This document shows positions 20,840-30,200 of a DNA stretch of 30,580 nucleotides, one piece after another. The position numbers were made by a program, and so were the translations under genes. Where the stretch lies: the IMG/VR virus record IMGVR_UViG_3300017963_000173, positions 1 to 30,580 of that record, one strand, 5' to 3'. Positions within the stretch are counted from its first letter, which is position 1; each line of letters opens with the position of its first letter. Below the pieces are notes generated by a model. That model was not told the origin of the DNA. It did no database searches and worked only from the letters and a program-made list of their open reading frames with translations. The stretch is from a virus.

Positions 20840-21550
20840 ATGGCTTTAACAATTCAAACATGGTGCAGAGCATCAGCAAGCGCAAACGAACCACTAGACT
20901 CAGCTAACAGTCGTGGATGTTTTCGTGAATACAATTATTTTACCGCAGACTCACAAGCAACTGTGTCAGCTAGTGGTTATTTTAATGGTGGCGTTGCATA
21001 CAGAGGATTATCAAATGATATCGTAACTGGTGACTATGTAAGCGTTTATTCAAGCGCTGATAGTTCATTGCGCAAATATCGATTAACTAACACATCTGGC
21101 GTTGTAACTAGCTTATTAGTGCCTGCTGCAGGTTCTAGTGTGCAAGCTAATGTTACATTAACTGCTGCTGAATTTATCGCAGGCTATGCAACTCCAATTC
21201 AGGTATTGCCTGCCCCTGGTGCTGGCCTTGCTTACACTAATGTTCGCATGGTAGTTAGACTTAATTACGGCTCAGCTCAGTTTGCTAACGGTGGCGCAGT
21301 TGGTCTTCAATACGGAGCAACTGCTAACTTAGGTGGTACTAAAGTCACTGCTACTACTGCGGCCGTGGCAATCAATGCCTTAACTGCTGATTCAGCTTGG
21401 GCGGTTATTCCTGTAACTGTTGTGCCTGTTGCTTTAGCTACTGCGGTTAATGCTGCTATTACATTATCTAATGATTCAGGCGCATTTACTGGCGGTACTG
21501 GTGCTACATTAGAAGTTGCGGTTTTAGCTGATGTTGTAGAAACTGCTTAA
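20840..21550 (+). CDS. Virion protein with N-terminal beta module, 236 residues
   Basis: Residues about 25-97 (FREYNYFTADSQATVSASGY, VTGDYVSVYSSADSS, KYRLTNTSGVVTSLLV) belong to the same module found at 1819 and 17973. The C-terminal 140 residues are another Ala/Val/Thr-rich beta domain (VRMVVRLNYGSAQFANGGAV, TVVPVALATAVNAAITLSN). TAGGAG lies before the ATG. Likely a decoration or fibre-base protein. The use of the same module in three late genes suggests a shared docking partner on the head or tail. Confidence 0.65.
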   Translation: MALTIQTWCRASASANEPLDSANSRGCFREYNYFTADSQATVSASGYFNGGVAYRGLSNDIVTGDYVSVYSSADSSLRKYRLTNTSGVVTSLLVPAAGSSVQANVTLTAAEFIAGYATPIQVLPAPGAGLAYTNVRMVVRLNYGSAQFANGGAVGLQYGATANLGGTKVTATTAAVAINALTADSAWAVIPVTVVPVALATAVNAAITLSNDSGAFTGGTGATLEVAVLADVVETA

Positions 21551-21567
21551 TTTAATGGGGGTGAAAT

Positions 21568-22164
21568 ATGGCAATGCAAAAAGTGCAAATAATATCATTT
21601 GCCTTAAGCTTGCTTGGCAAAAAACCAATTGTATCACTAGATAATCAAAGCGATATAGTTGGAGCTGCCCAGCAGGCTTTTGATTTTTTATTGCCATCTG
21701 TTATTAGCAAACATCAATGGCGATTTGCAGTTAAAATTCTGCAATTATCTAAATTGGTAGAAACACCCCCAGTTACTGATTGGAAATATATATTTCAACT
21801 GCCAAGTGATTATAAAAAACTAATTAGGTTATACCCGCAAAATTATTTGTATGAGGTATATAATAATTCGGTTTTATACACAAATATTGACGGTCCATTA
21901 TATATTGAATATCAAATAGAGCCTACCGTATCACAATTGCCCGATTACTTTAATCATTATTTTGCTTACTGTATTGCTGAAGCTTTGGCTTTATCTAATG
22001 CGCATAGTGTTAGTTTTTCTAATAAACTGTTTCAAGACAAGGAAGCTTATTTAGCTCAAGCATTAGCGGCAGATGCGCAAAACAGACCAAATCAAGGTAT
22101 ACAATCAATGCCAATGATTACTAATCGCGCTTTAGGATATCCAGGAGCCTATGGCCAACGTTAA
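21568..22164 (+). CDS. Tail tubular protein A-like (gp11-like)
   Basis: 198 residues. The N-terminal helices (MAMQKVQIISFALSLLGKKP, then DIVGAAQQAFDFLLPSVISK and HQWRFAVK) follow the pattern of T7 gp11-type adaptor proteins that attach below the portal: a repeated L-G-K-P segment and an A-x2-A-x3-LL helix. TYLEYQ-like beta segments (GPLYIEYQIEP) follow. The ribosome site is GGGGGTGA, one of the 36 GGGGGTG words. It overlaps the next tail gene by 14 bases, as in many podoviruses. Confidence 0.75.
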   Translation: MAMQKVQIISFALSLLGKKPIVSLDNQSDIVGAAQQAFDFLLPSVISKHQWRFAVKILQLSKLVETPPVTDWKYIFQLPSDYKKLIRLYPQNYLYEVYNNSVLYTNIDGPLYIEYQIEPTVSQLPDYFNHYFAYCIAEALALSNAHSVSFSNKLFQDKEAYLAQALAADAQNRPNQGIQSMPMITNRALGYPGAYGQR

Positions 22165-24370
22165 TGTTATTTTATCTGGTTTTTCATATGGCGAATTAGA
22201 CCCAAAGCTTGCGGCTCGGGTAGACTTTGCAGGTTATACACGCGGGGTTAAAACTGCCCAGAATGTATTATCAATTCCTCAAGGTGGCTTTCAAAATCGA
22301 TTTGGTACAAGTTATCGCGTAACTTCAAGTACTACAAATAAAAATTATGCAACCTTAGAATCTTTTACTTATGACGATAAAGCTATTTATAACTTACTGG
22401 TTGAAAACAATTCAATTAAAGTTTATTTAGAAAATACTTTAAATGCTACAGTTGTAACAACATACCCCGAAGAAATCGTCAAAGAATTATATTTTATTTT
22501 TGTTAATGAACGTGTAATTATTTTGCATCCTAATTATGTACCGCGCCAATTAATTAGAAGCGCAGCGGCTGCTAATGCGATTACGGGGGTGGATGCAACC
22601 AATGACTACATTAATATCACCAATGCTTTAACTGCTGGGGTTATTTATCCAGCTACTTTTACGACAGGTGGCACTCTGCCTGTATCTGACCCTAGTATTT
22701 TTGTTAACACAACTTATTACATAAGAGCTATTACAGCCACATCAGTTAGAGTTTATGCAACGCCAACCGATGCAGCTAGTGACACAAATTACTTTGATAT
22801 TACAGCGACAGGAACTGGCAATGTTATTGTGCAAAATAGTTGGGCTATTTCTGATATTCCTTTTTCTATTTATCCGTCTTACGACTTTGACGGGTTTGCC
22901 ACGTATTCTGCAAGTGGGTTTACTTTTACTGCTAGCGCAACAAGTGGTACTGTCGGCACACCAGTTACCATAACTGCGTCAGGTAATATATTTAGCGCGG
23001 CTTATGTTGGCGGGTTATTTGTTGGTAATGGCGGTATTTTAAGAATTACTGGCTATACTAATCCTACGACTATTACGGGTTACACGTATGAAGATTTTAC
23101 TAATACCTCAGCTTTCCCAGGCAGTGAATCATTTTTAGGTGAGCCTGCTTGGTCAGCCGCTAGAGGTTACCCAAGTTGCGGCACGTTTTTTCAAGAAAGA
23201 TTATTTTTAGGCGGCTCTCGCTCTATACCCAATGGTGTATGGGGAAGTACTATATTTAGCGTATTTGACTTTGATGATTCACAAAATCTAGATGATAATG
23301 CAATTAGTTATTATCCAGCATCTGGTGGTTCTAATGTTATTAAATCAATGCTAGCCTCTAAAACATTATTAATTTTTTCAAATAGCGGCAATTATTCAAC
23401 TACTTTAACCAGTGACCTACCTTTAACTCCGCAAACGTTTAGCTTGGTTGCGCAAAGCAAAGACGGGGTAAATGATGTTGTACCTGTTGAGATAGACAAT
23501 CAAATTTTATACGTTGATAAATCAGCTAACAATGTTAAATCTATGGCATGGGACATTGTCCAATCATCATATGTAAATACGAATATATCTTTGCCCTCAT
23601 CGCATTTAGTCCAAGACCCAATCGATATGGCCGTTTATTCAGAGCCAAATTATACAGATGGCTATTATTTATTAGTTGTTAATGAAGACGGCACTATGGC
23701 AATTTATAATTCATTGACTGAACAAGATATTAAAGGCTGGACTAAGGCTAATACTGGAGCGTCAGGATTAGTGCGCGATATTACAGCTAGCGAAAATCGT
23801 TGCTGGGTATTAGTTGAGCGTTTGATTAATGGCAATCAAGTATTATATGTTGAAGAAATAGATTTTACCGTTAGAGCAGATAGCGCAGTTACTTATGATT
23901 TAACTGCCCCATCTAATACATTAACTGGCCTTTCACACTTAGAAGGTGAAACAGTTCAAGTTTATGGTGATAGCATTTATCAAGGCGCGTTTACTGTATC
24001 TAGCGGTCAAATTACTATTGATAATGAAATATCAGAAGGCTTTGCGGGGTTACAGTATATTTGTTTAATTGAGCCATGGCCAATTAATTTAGACACACGC
24101 GAAGGTCCAACTTTATATCAGCTAACCCATATTAGGTCTATTCATATACATTATTATGAATCTTTAGGTATGACTTTCCAGGGCTATGATATTCCAACGC
24201 AAGAAATGCAACAAGTATTGCTTAATACTCCAGTGCCACCAGCCACGGGCGTTTATGAGTATACTTTAATGGAAGGGTGGGAATCTTTCGAGTACAATAT
24301 ACAGATTAAACAAGAATTACCGCAGCCAATGACGTTGCTTGGTATAGGATATGAGGTGGAATTGCCATGA
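22151..24370 (+). CDS. Tail tubular protein B-like / stabilisation protein
   Basis: 739 residues. The N-terminal pattern VILSGFSYGELDPKLAARVD, YTRGVKTAQNVLSIPQGGFQ, NRFGTSYRV is diagnostic of the gp12-like nozzle protein of podovirus tails. Further motifs are QERLFLGGSRSIPNGVWGST, QSKDGVNDVVPVEIDNQILY and GWTKANTGASGLVRDI. It forms the distal tube of the short tail on top of the gp11-like ring. Mostly beta, with a long variable insert at residues about 145-300. Start overlaps the gp11-like gene by 14 bases; end overlaps the next by four. Confidence 0.87.
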   Translation: MANVNVILSGFSYGELDPKLAARVDFAGYTRGVKTAQNVLSIPQGGFQNRFGTSYRVTSSTTNKNYATLESFTYDDKAIYNLLVENNSIKVYLENTLNATVVTTYPEEIVKELYFIFVNERVIILHPNYVPRQLIRSAAAANAITGVDATNDYINITNALTAGVIYPATFTTGGTLPVSDPSIFVNTTYYIRAITATSVRVYATPTDAASDTNYFDITATGTGNVIVQNSWAISDIPFSIYPSYDFDGFATYSASGFTFTASATSGTVGTPVTITASGNIFSAAYVGGLFVGNGGILRITGYTNPTTITGYTYEDFTNTSAFPGSESFLGEPAWSAARGYPSCGTFFQERLFLGGSRSIPNGVWGSTIFSVFDFDDSQNLDDNAISYYPASGGSNVIKSMLASKTLLIFSNSGNYSTTLTSDLPLTPQTFSLVAQSKDGVNDVVPVEIDNQILYVDKSANNVKSMAWDIVQSSYVNTNISLPSSHLVQDPIDMAVYSEPNYTDGYYLLVVNEDGTMAIYNSLTEQDIKGWTKANTGASGLVRDITASENRCWVLVERLINGNQVLYVEEIDFTVRADSAVTYDLTAPSNTLTGLSHLEGETVQVYGDSIYQGAFTVSSGQITIDNEISEGFAGLQYICLIEPWPINLDTREGPTLYQLTHIRSIHIHYYESLGMTFQGYDIPTQEMQQVLLNTPVPPATGVYEYTLMEGWESFEYNIQIKQELPQPMTLLGIGYEVELP

Positions 24371-24843
24371 TAGAATTTTTATTAATGGGCGCACAGGCAG
24401 CAGGAGCTATTACCGATATAATTGGCAAATCACAAGCTTATAAAACTGAAAAACTCGCAATAGGCATTGAACAAGAACAAATCAAAGCACGCATGGATCA
24501 AGAACGCCTAGTATTCCAAGAACAATCCTTAGCTGACCTTAGAAATTTAGAACAGACTCTGGCAAGCCAAAGGGCATTTGCTGCTGCAAGGGGGGTGAAT
24601 CCTGGCCAAGGCTCAGCATTAATGCAGATGCAGCGTAGTATAACTGAATTTAGAAATGACGAAATAGCGCGTAATCTATCCCAAATGTTTTTAACTCAGC
24701 AGAGAAGTACGCAACTTAGAGCTAAAGATTTAGAGCGTAAAAGCGCACGTGATAAATTTAGAATTGGATTATTTAAAACAGCATTTGAAAACATATCAAC
24801 CATGGGTAGTAGCGGTGGCTTGGGTAGCTTAACATTAAATTAA
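24367..24843 (+). CDS. Internal virion protein (gp14-like)
   Basis: 158 residues. A short hydrophobic N-terminus (MIEFLLMGAQAAGAITDIIG) is followed by long helices (IEQEQIKARMDQERLVFQEQ, LASQRAFAAARGVNPGQGSA). The segment LASQRAxFAARGVxxGxGSA is typical of small internal core proteins preceding gp15-like genes. In T7 the equivalent is ejected and forms a pore in the outer membrane. Start in ATGA with the tail tube gene. Confidence 0.72.
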   Translation: MIEFLLMGAQAAGAITDIIGKSQAYKTEKLAIGIEQEQIKARMDQERLVFQEQSLADLRNLEQTLASQRAFAAARGVNPGQGSALMQMQRSITEFRNDEIARNLSQMFLTQQRSTQLRAKDLERKSARDKFRIGLFKTAFENISTMGSSGGLGSLTLN

Positions 24844-24844
24844 T

Positions 24845-27232
24845 ATGGCAACAGAAATACCAGAATATAAAAGACGCAGACAAATCACCCCCGCCGCAGA
24901 CACAGTGGGAGCTAAAAGCGCAGTAGCAGGCAGCATTGATGCGTACAATGCGCTATCCGCCTTTGGTGCTACCGTCGCATCTAACGCAGGCCGGGAGCGC
25001 ATGGCAATGTCAGGCTATGAAGCAGGTTCTAAACCAGGCGCAAAATTAACAGGCGTCGCCGTCACTCCCCTCGATAAAACATATGAGCAAGCATTCTTAG
25101 AAAGCTCAAGTCAGACACTAGCCAACAACGCTAACCAATTCTTGAATGAATTAAATCTAACTTTTGCCAAAAACCCTAATCCAACGGCAGGCGATTTAGC
25201 AACCTATCAGTCTGAAGCAGCTAAAGGCCTTAGCAGTATAATTGATTCGTCTGACCCTAGAATTAAAAATCAGTTAAAAACCCAATTTAATCGTCAACTT
25301 GAATCTAATTTATATAATCAAGCGCAAAAAGTTAACCAAACTGATTTAAATAATTTAAAATCGATTTACGCTGAAGGCACAAGAAATAATTACAATGATA
25401 TATATAACAATTTCAGAGCTGGGCTTAATGTTAACGCAACCGAAGCATATCAAGCGCAAGTACAGAATTTAGAAGCTAATCGTTATTTAATTGGTGAAAA
25501 AGCATATAACGAAGGTATAGAAGCAGCCAAGCTTACGTATTTTGGTGCTAAGCATGAAGCAGAAATGTTAGATATTTATCAAAACCAGGGGCAAGCCGCC
25601 GCTAATAAATATCTGCAAGACTTCATGAAAAATAAACAAGTTGGTTTAGATGACGCTGACAAAGAAAATATTCTGCCAAGCTTGTACAACAGATTATCAC
25701 GCGAACAATCATTAAACAGCTTAAATGATAATTTATTGCTAGAACAGGCTAAGCGTGACGTTATGATGTCACCAAGCAATGTTTTATCTAGTGACCAACT
25801 TAGTTATTATCGTGAAAATTTATCCGATTTAGCATTTGAGCGATTGCAAAATTCGCAATTGCAACAATTGCAAGAAAACCAATTAGCAATTGGCGCGGCT
25901 AATTTTATGTTAGAAAATGCTGGTAACGCTCTAGCACTATCACAATTAACTGAAAATCAAAAAGATAAAGCTTACGAGTCTATAGTTAACCAACGCGCTG
26001 AGCAGCTAGAAAGACCTTTAACTTTAGAGGAAGAACGCGATATAGCTGCATCTTTTGACACGCCTATACCTGCTTTTAACAAAAGATTAAATGCTGCAAT
26101 TAATTCTATTAATCCTGAAATGGCGCATTTAGGAGCGCAAATTTATAACTCATTGCAAAGCACTAGACCTAGGGTGGATAATGCAGCAGCAACTCGCGCA
26201 ATGGCTATTGCTAAACAAACAGATGCAGGAGCAAGTCCATTAGATGCATATAAATATGTGTCTGAAAAAATGGACGGCGTAACTCCAACTGAGCAACAAG
26301 CGCGCAAGGCAATGTTTAATAGTTATTTAAAAGACTATAAAATAACTGATGGCAGGTATGAGAAGCAAAGGGAGTTTGTAGCTAAAAAACTAGGTTTCCC
26401 AACTGAAATGATGACAGGTAGCGCGCAATCTAGATTTATGAATGCTTTTGAGCGTGAATATGTTAGAGCTAATGATATAGATGTAGCTATAGAGCGTGCA
26501 ACTGAGGAAGTATTAAGAACTACTAGCATATCAAATGCCAATGGCATTCCAACTGTAATGGATTATGCGCCTGATAAAGTCGCGCCACTTGAAGTAGTTC
26601 AAGAGCAAATGCAAGCATCTTTAGATGATTATTTAGGTAATTTAAAATCTAGATTTAATGAAGATGATGCAATTGGGTTTTATTATGAAAAGGCAGAGCC
26701 TGCTAGTATAGATGAACAAACTAGATTGCAGTTTGGTTTAGATGAAGAATTAGCAGTTCAAGAATATCAAGCCGCTCAAAATGAACGCAATAAATTCAAA
26801 TATCATCGAATTAATCGCAATGGTGACAAAGTTACAGGTTATTTAATGATTCGCGCAGATGAGCAGACTGAAAGACGCGAGACACAAGAAATTATAAATA
26901 AAAACGGACAAAGAATAAATAAAGTCACCCCCCAGTCATATTCATGGATATTTGTGCCAGAAGATTTTAGCAACATATCTTTATTAACTGATGTTCGCGA
27001 TTTTTCAAATGCTAGATTTTATTTTAAATATGATGAATATGCAGATGAGCAAAGACAGTTAAATCAAGAGAAAATGCAAGCTGCTAAAAGATTTACTGAC
27101 TTAAGACGCGATACGTTAAATCAAATCAATAACAAATACTATTGGTTTAACCCGATTAAATGGGGTCAATTTTTAGACGTATATTTCTACCCTGAACGTT
27201 TCTTTAGCTCAAAGGATATACCTAATGACTGA
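24845..27232 (+). CDS. Internal virion protein (gp15-like)
   Basis: 795 residues, largely helical, rich in Gln, Asn, Ala and Glu, with no enzyme motif. The N-terminus (MATEIPEYKRRRQITPAADT) and LSAFGATVASNAGRERMAMS are of the kind seen in internal core proteins at this place. It begins right after the gp14-like stop and ends in ATGACTGA overlapping the gp16-like start. In T7-like phages this protein joins gp14 and gp16 in the ejected core complex that conducts DNA into the cell. The call rests on gene order, size and composition. Confidence 0.75.
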   Translation: MATEIPEYKRRRQITPAADTVGAKSAVAGSIDAYNALSAFGATVASNAGRERMAMSGYEAGSKPGAKLTGVAVTPLDKTYEQAFLESSSQTLANNANQFLNELNLTFAKNPNPTAGDLATYQSEAAKGLSSIIDSSDPRIKNQLKTQFNRQLESNLYNQAQKVNQTDLNNLKSIYAEGTRNNYNDIYNNFRAGLNVNATEAYQAQVQNLEANRYLIGEKAYNEGIEAAKLTYFGAKHEAEMLDIYQNQGQAAANKYLQDFMKNKQVGLDDADKENILPSLYNRLSREQSLNSLNDNLLLEQAKRDVMMSPSNVLSSDQLSYYRENLSDLAFERLQNSQLQQLQENQLAIGAANFMLENAGNALALSQLTENQKDKAYESIVNQRAEQLERPLTLEEERDIAASFDTPIPAFNKRLNAAINSINPEMAHLGAQIYNSLQSTRPRVDNAAATRAMAIAKQTDAGASPLDAYKYVSEKMDGVTPTEQQARKAMFNSYLKDYKITDGRYEKQREFVAKKLGFPTEMMTGSAQSRFMNAFEREYVRANDIDVAIERATEEVLRTTSISNANGIPTVMDYAPDKVAPLEVVQEQMQASLDDYLGNLKSRFNEDDAIGFYYEKAEPASIDEQTRLQFGLDEELAVQEYQAAQNERNKFKYHRINRNGDKVTGYLMIRADEQTERRETQEIINKNGQRINKVTPQSYSWIFVPEDFSNISLLTDVRDFSNARFYFKYDEYADEQRQLNQEKMQAAKRFTDLRRDTLNQINNKYYWFNPIKWGQFLDVYFYPERFFSSKDIPND

Positions 27233-30200
27233 TGAAACCAAAGATTTTGACCAACAGGTTGAAAAAAACACTGGAATTAATCCGACTCCAACACTAAATT
27301 TTTACCCTGATTTAGTGCTTCCCAATCAGAAACCACTTGGATTAATTCCAGCCTCTATTTATAGACCACAGTATAAAAAACCTCCTACATTTGGCGAGAC
27401 AGCAGCCGCAGCATTCCGTGAAGCAAACCCAGTTTATAATGCGGCTAAACTTGCAATTGGCTTATTTCGAGATAGGCTAACAGTTGAGGAAGGGTTTGAC
27501 CCAATTGCCGAAGGATTGCTTGATGATGTACCACCTGAGTATTACAGTACAATATTGCAATATGGTAATAGATTTGATGCATCCGAGGCGCGTAAAAATG
27601 TATTGCAGGAAATAGAAGATAAGCAAACATTAGAAAACTCTGGGTTTATTGCGCGTAATGTATCTTATTTTGGCGCAAACATTGCCGACCCAACTAATTT
27701 TATTCCGCTTACCGTCATGGCTAAATATGCCAATGTTTCCAAAGGCGCATGGATGGGGGCGATTGACACAGCTAAAACCATGGGGCCATTTTTTGCCATT
27801 CAAAATGCTGTTATTTATGGCGCCAAAGAAACTGAAGGCGTAGAAGAATGGGCAACCCAAACACTTATTGATTCATTTTTTGCGGCCTCTTTTGGGGGTG
27901 CTTTAGGCGCATATGCATCACGAAATTTAATTAAAAACACAGCTAATGCTAAAGCTTTTTTTAAAGCAATGCATAATGATGTCGATATCAAAATGCAGAT
28001 AGATAAAAGCGGCAAGTTTATTAAAAACAAAGCTGTGCCTATCCCAGGCTCTAATGTATCGGCCGCTACAGTTAATGAAATTCAACAAATACTAGATTCA
28101 GGCACTGTATCTTTTAAAGACTCTAAAACAATTAAAAATGTATTTGGCTCAGCAAGTCCAATTGTTAGAGGTGTTACTTCAGAATTTGAAACCGTGCAAA
28201 AACTAGTATCTGAGTTATACCCGCATACATTTGAATTAGCTGGCGGTAATCCTGATTTAATTCCAAACAATGCCGCGGCTACTGTAGTTAAATATTGGCG
28301 CGGATTAAATGAATCAGTATTAATTGATATACGCCAAGATTGGATGGACTCATTAGGATTAAGCGGGCCATTTAAAGGAACTCAGGCAGCTATTGGCTCT
28401 TGGTCTGGTAAGTTTCAAAGTTATGAACAGTATTCAGAAGCTGTGGCTAAATCATTTAGGCGTGGTTTCATTCCTATTGATGGCAATGAAATGGTAGCTA
28501 AATCAGCTAAAAAAATTGAAGAAAAAGTATTTAAGCCATTACTTAAAGAAATTAAACGTATCTACCCTGATTTTAAAGAAACGCAATTTACTAATATAAA
28601 TAATTATTTAATGCGTATTTATAATAAATCTAAAATATTAACTGACCCTGAAGGATTTATTAATACATTAGTTAATGAATTTACCAAAACTAATGAAAAA
28701 ATCAAAGTAATAAGACAGCCAATAGATAACCTTAATGTGCAATTAAAACAAACTCGTGCATATATAAAAGAACTGGAAAATCAAGCAGTTAGACCACGCG
28801 CAAAACGAGTTAGTGAAACTGAAAAAGAATTAAAGAAAATTAATGAGCAAATAGCCGCAGAGCAAACTAAAGCTAATAGTTTATTTGGGGGTGATAGCGC
28901 GCAAAAACGTGATTATCTAGACAGGGTATTAAATCCATTAACCGCCAAAGCTAAGCAATTAGAAGATGTTTTACGTAAATTTGATACTAAAGAAATAAAA
29001 CAATTTAGACAAGAATTATCACAGGCTAAAGAATCACGCAAAAACATTAAAGAGCAAATTTTAATTGAGCAGCGTAAAATCAATAAAATGATTGAGGATG
29101 GCGAAGTTGGGTTAGATATGCTGGATGGTAAACCTAACCTCACCCCCGAACAAATAAAACAAATTCGAGAAATAAACAAGCCTATTAGCGAGCTTGAAGC
29201 AGAGATTAAAGCAGCTAAAGACTCAAAAACTAAAGCTAAGCTTAAAGAAAAATTAAAACAAGAAAAAGCTAAATTAGAAAATAAAATTCTAAAAGGCGAA
29301 ATTCCAGAGAATTTATATTATTACACAGCTAAAGGGGCTAAATTATATAATCCTGATGCTATGCCTAACTTGCGAAAGGTGAGAGATAAACAAGAGATAT
29401 TAAATAGCGCACAAGCAACACGTGATACAATATTGCAATTAAACCCTGAGCAACTAACCGCAGAGACATTTGACCAGGTAATATCTGGTGGTAACAATCC
29501 ATTTAAAGCTAGAACACTACTAGTTAATGATGCGGCTATAGAAAATTATTTAGTTAATGATATTGAAGCTTTATCTAGTATTTACACGTCAAAAGTATCT
29601 AAACGCATATATTTAGATGACGTATTAAAACGTTATGGTTCAAATGCAACAGAAGGGATGGATGGTATTAATCGCTTTCTAAATGCTGAATATAAAGCCA
29701 AAGAGGCAGAAATATTAAAACAAAAGCCTAGTGATGCCAGAGCTAAAGAATTAAAGCGTTTAAAGAAATCATTAGATGACAATGTTAAATATCTTGGTGA
29801 TATGTATAAGACCTATCAAGGCACTTATGCTGACCGTGATAGTGGTCTGGCTCGAACTGCTGATAGCGTAAAAAAATTAAGCGTTTGGACAATGCTTGGT
29901 AATGTACCAATTTTGATGTTAACTGAATTTGCAACGCCACTATTTAATTACACATTTAATAGTTACATTAAGGATGGATTGGTTAACAGCGTTAAAAGAT
30001 TATCTAAGTTTTCTAAAAGCACAGATTCTGCTTATAGCCGCGGGTTATTCTCTGATGCCGCATTATGCACAAATAGATTTATTGGTAACAAGTTTCAAGC
30101 ATTAATGGGGTTTGGTAGTGAATATAATTACACCCCCAAAACAGGCATTGAGAAAACCATAGATTATTTGGCCGCCTTTTCGCAAAACGTTAGTGGTGCA

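Larger units (their letters stand above)
392..30137. repeat. Dispersed 7-bp word GGGGGTG/CACCCCC, 36 copies
   Basis: + strand copies start at 392, 1368, 3738, 4908, 6948, 7552, 9038, 9198, 11272, 12490, 12569, 13518, 14593, 15772, 18318, 21557, 22585, 24591, 27894, 28887. CACCCCC copies start at 2275, 2646, 3456, 4852, 6986, 9409, 9995, 12316, 14643, 15983, 16167, 21764, 24886, 26926, 29141, 30131. Of about 45 runs of five or more G (either strand) in the genome, 36 continue with TG. No conserved bases extend beyond the word. Seven copies have six or more G. Confidence 0.9.

Noticed and set aside
28913-29179. Leftward Cys/Ser/Leu-rich frame
   Set aside because: Antisense to the coiled-coil part of the gp16-like gene; lysine-rich coiled coils commonly give such mirror frames.
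392-30137. GGGGGTG words as ribosome binding sites
   Set aside because: The word can pair with the anti-Shine-Dalgarno, but only three copies (11272, 12490, 21557) lie before start codons; most are inside genes and 16 are on the other strand, many antisense to the gene they lie in.
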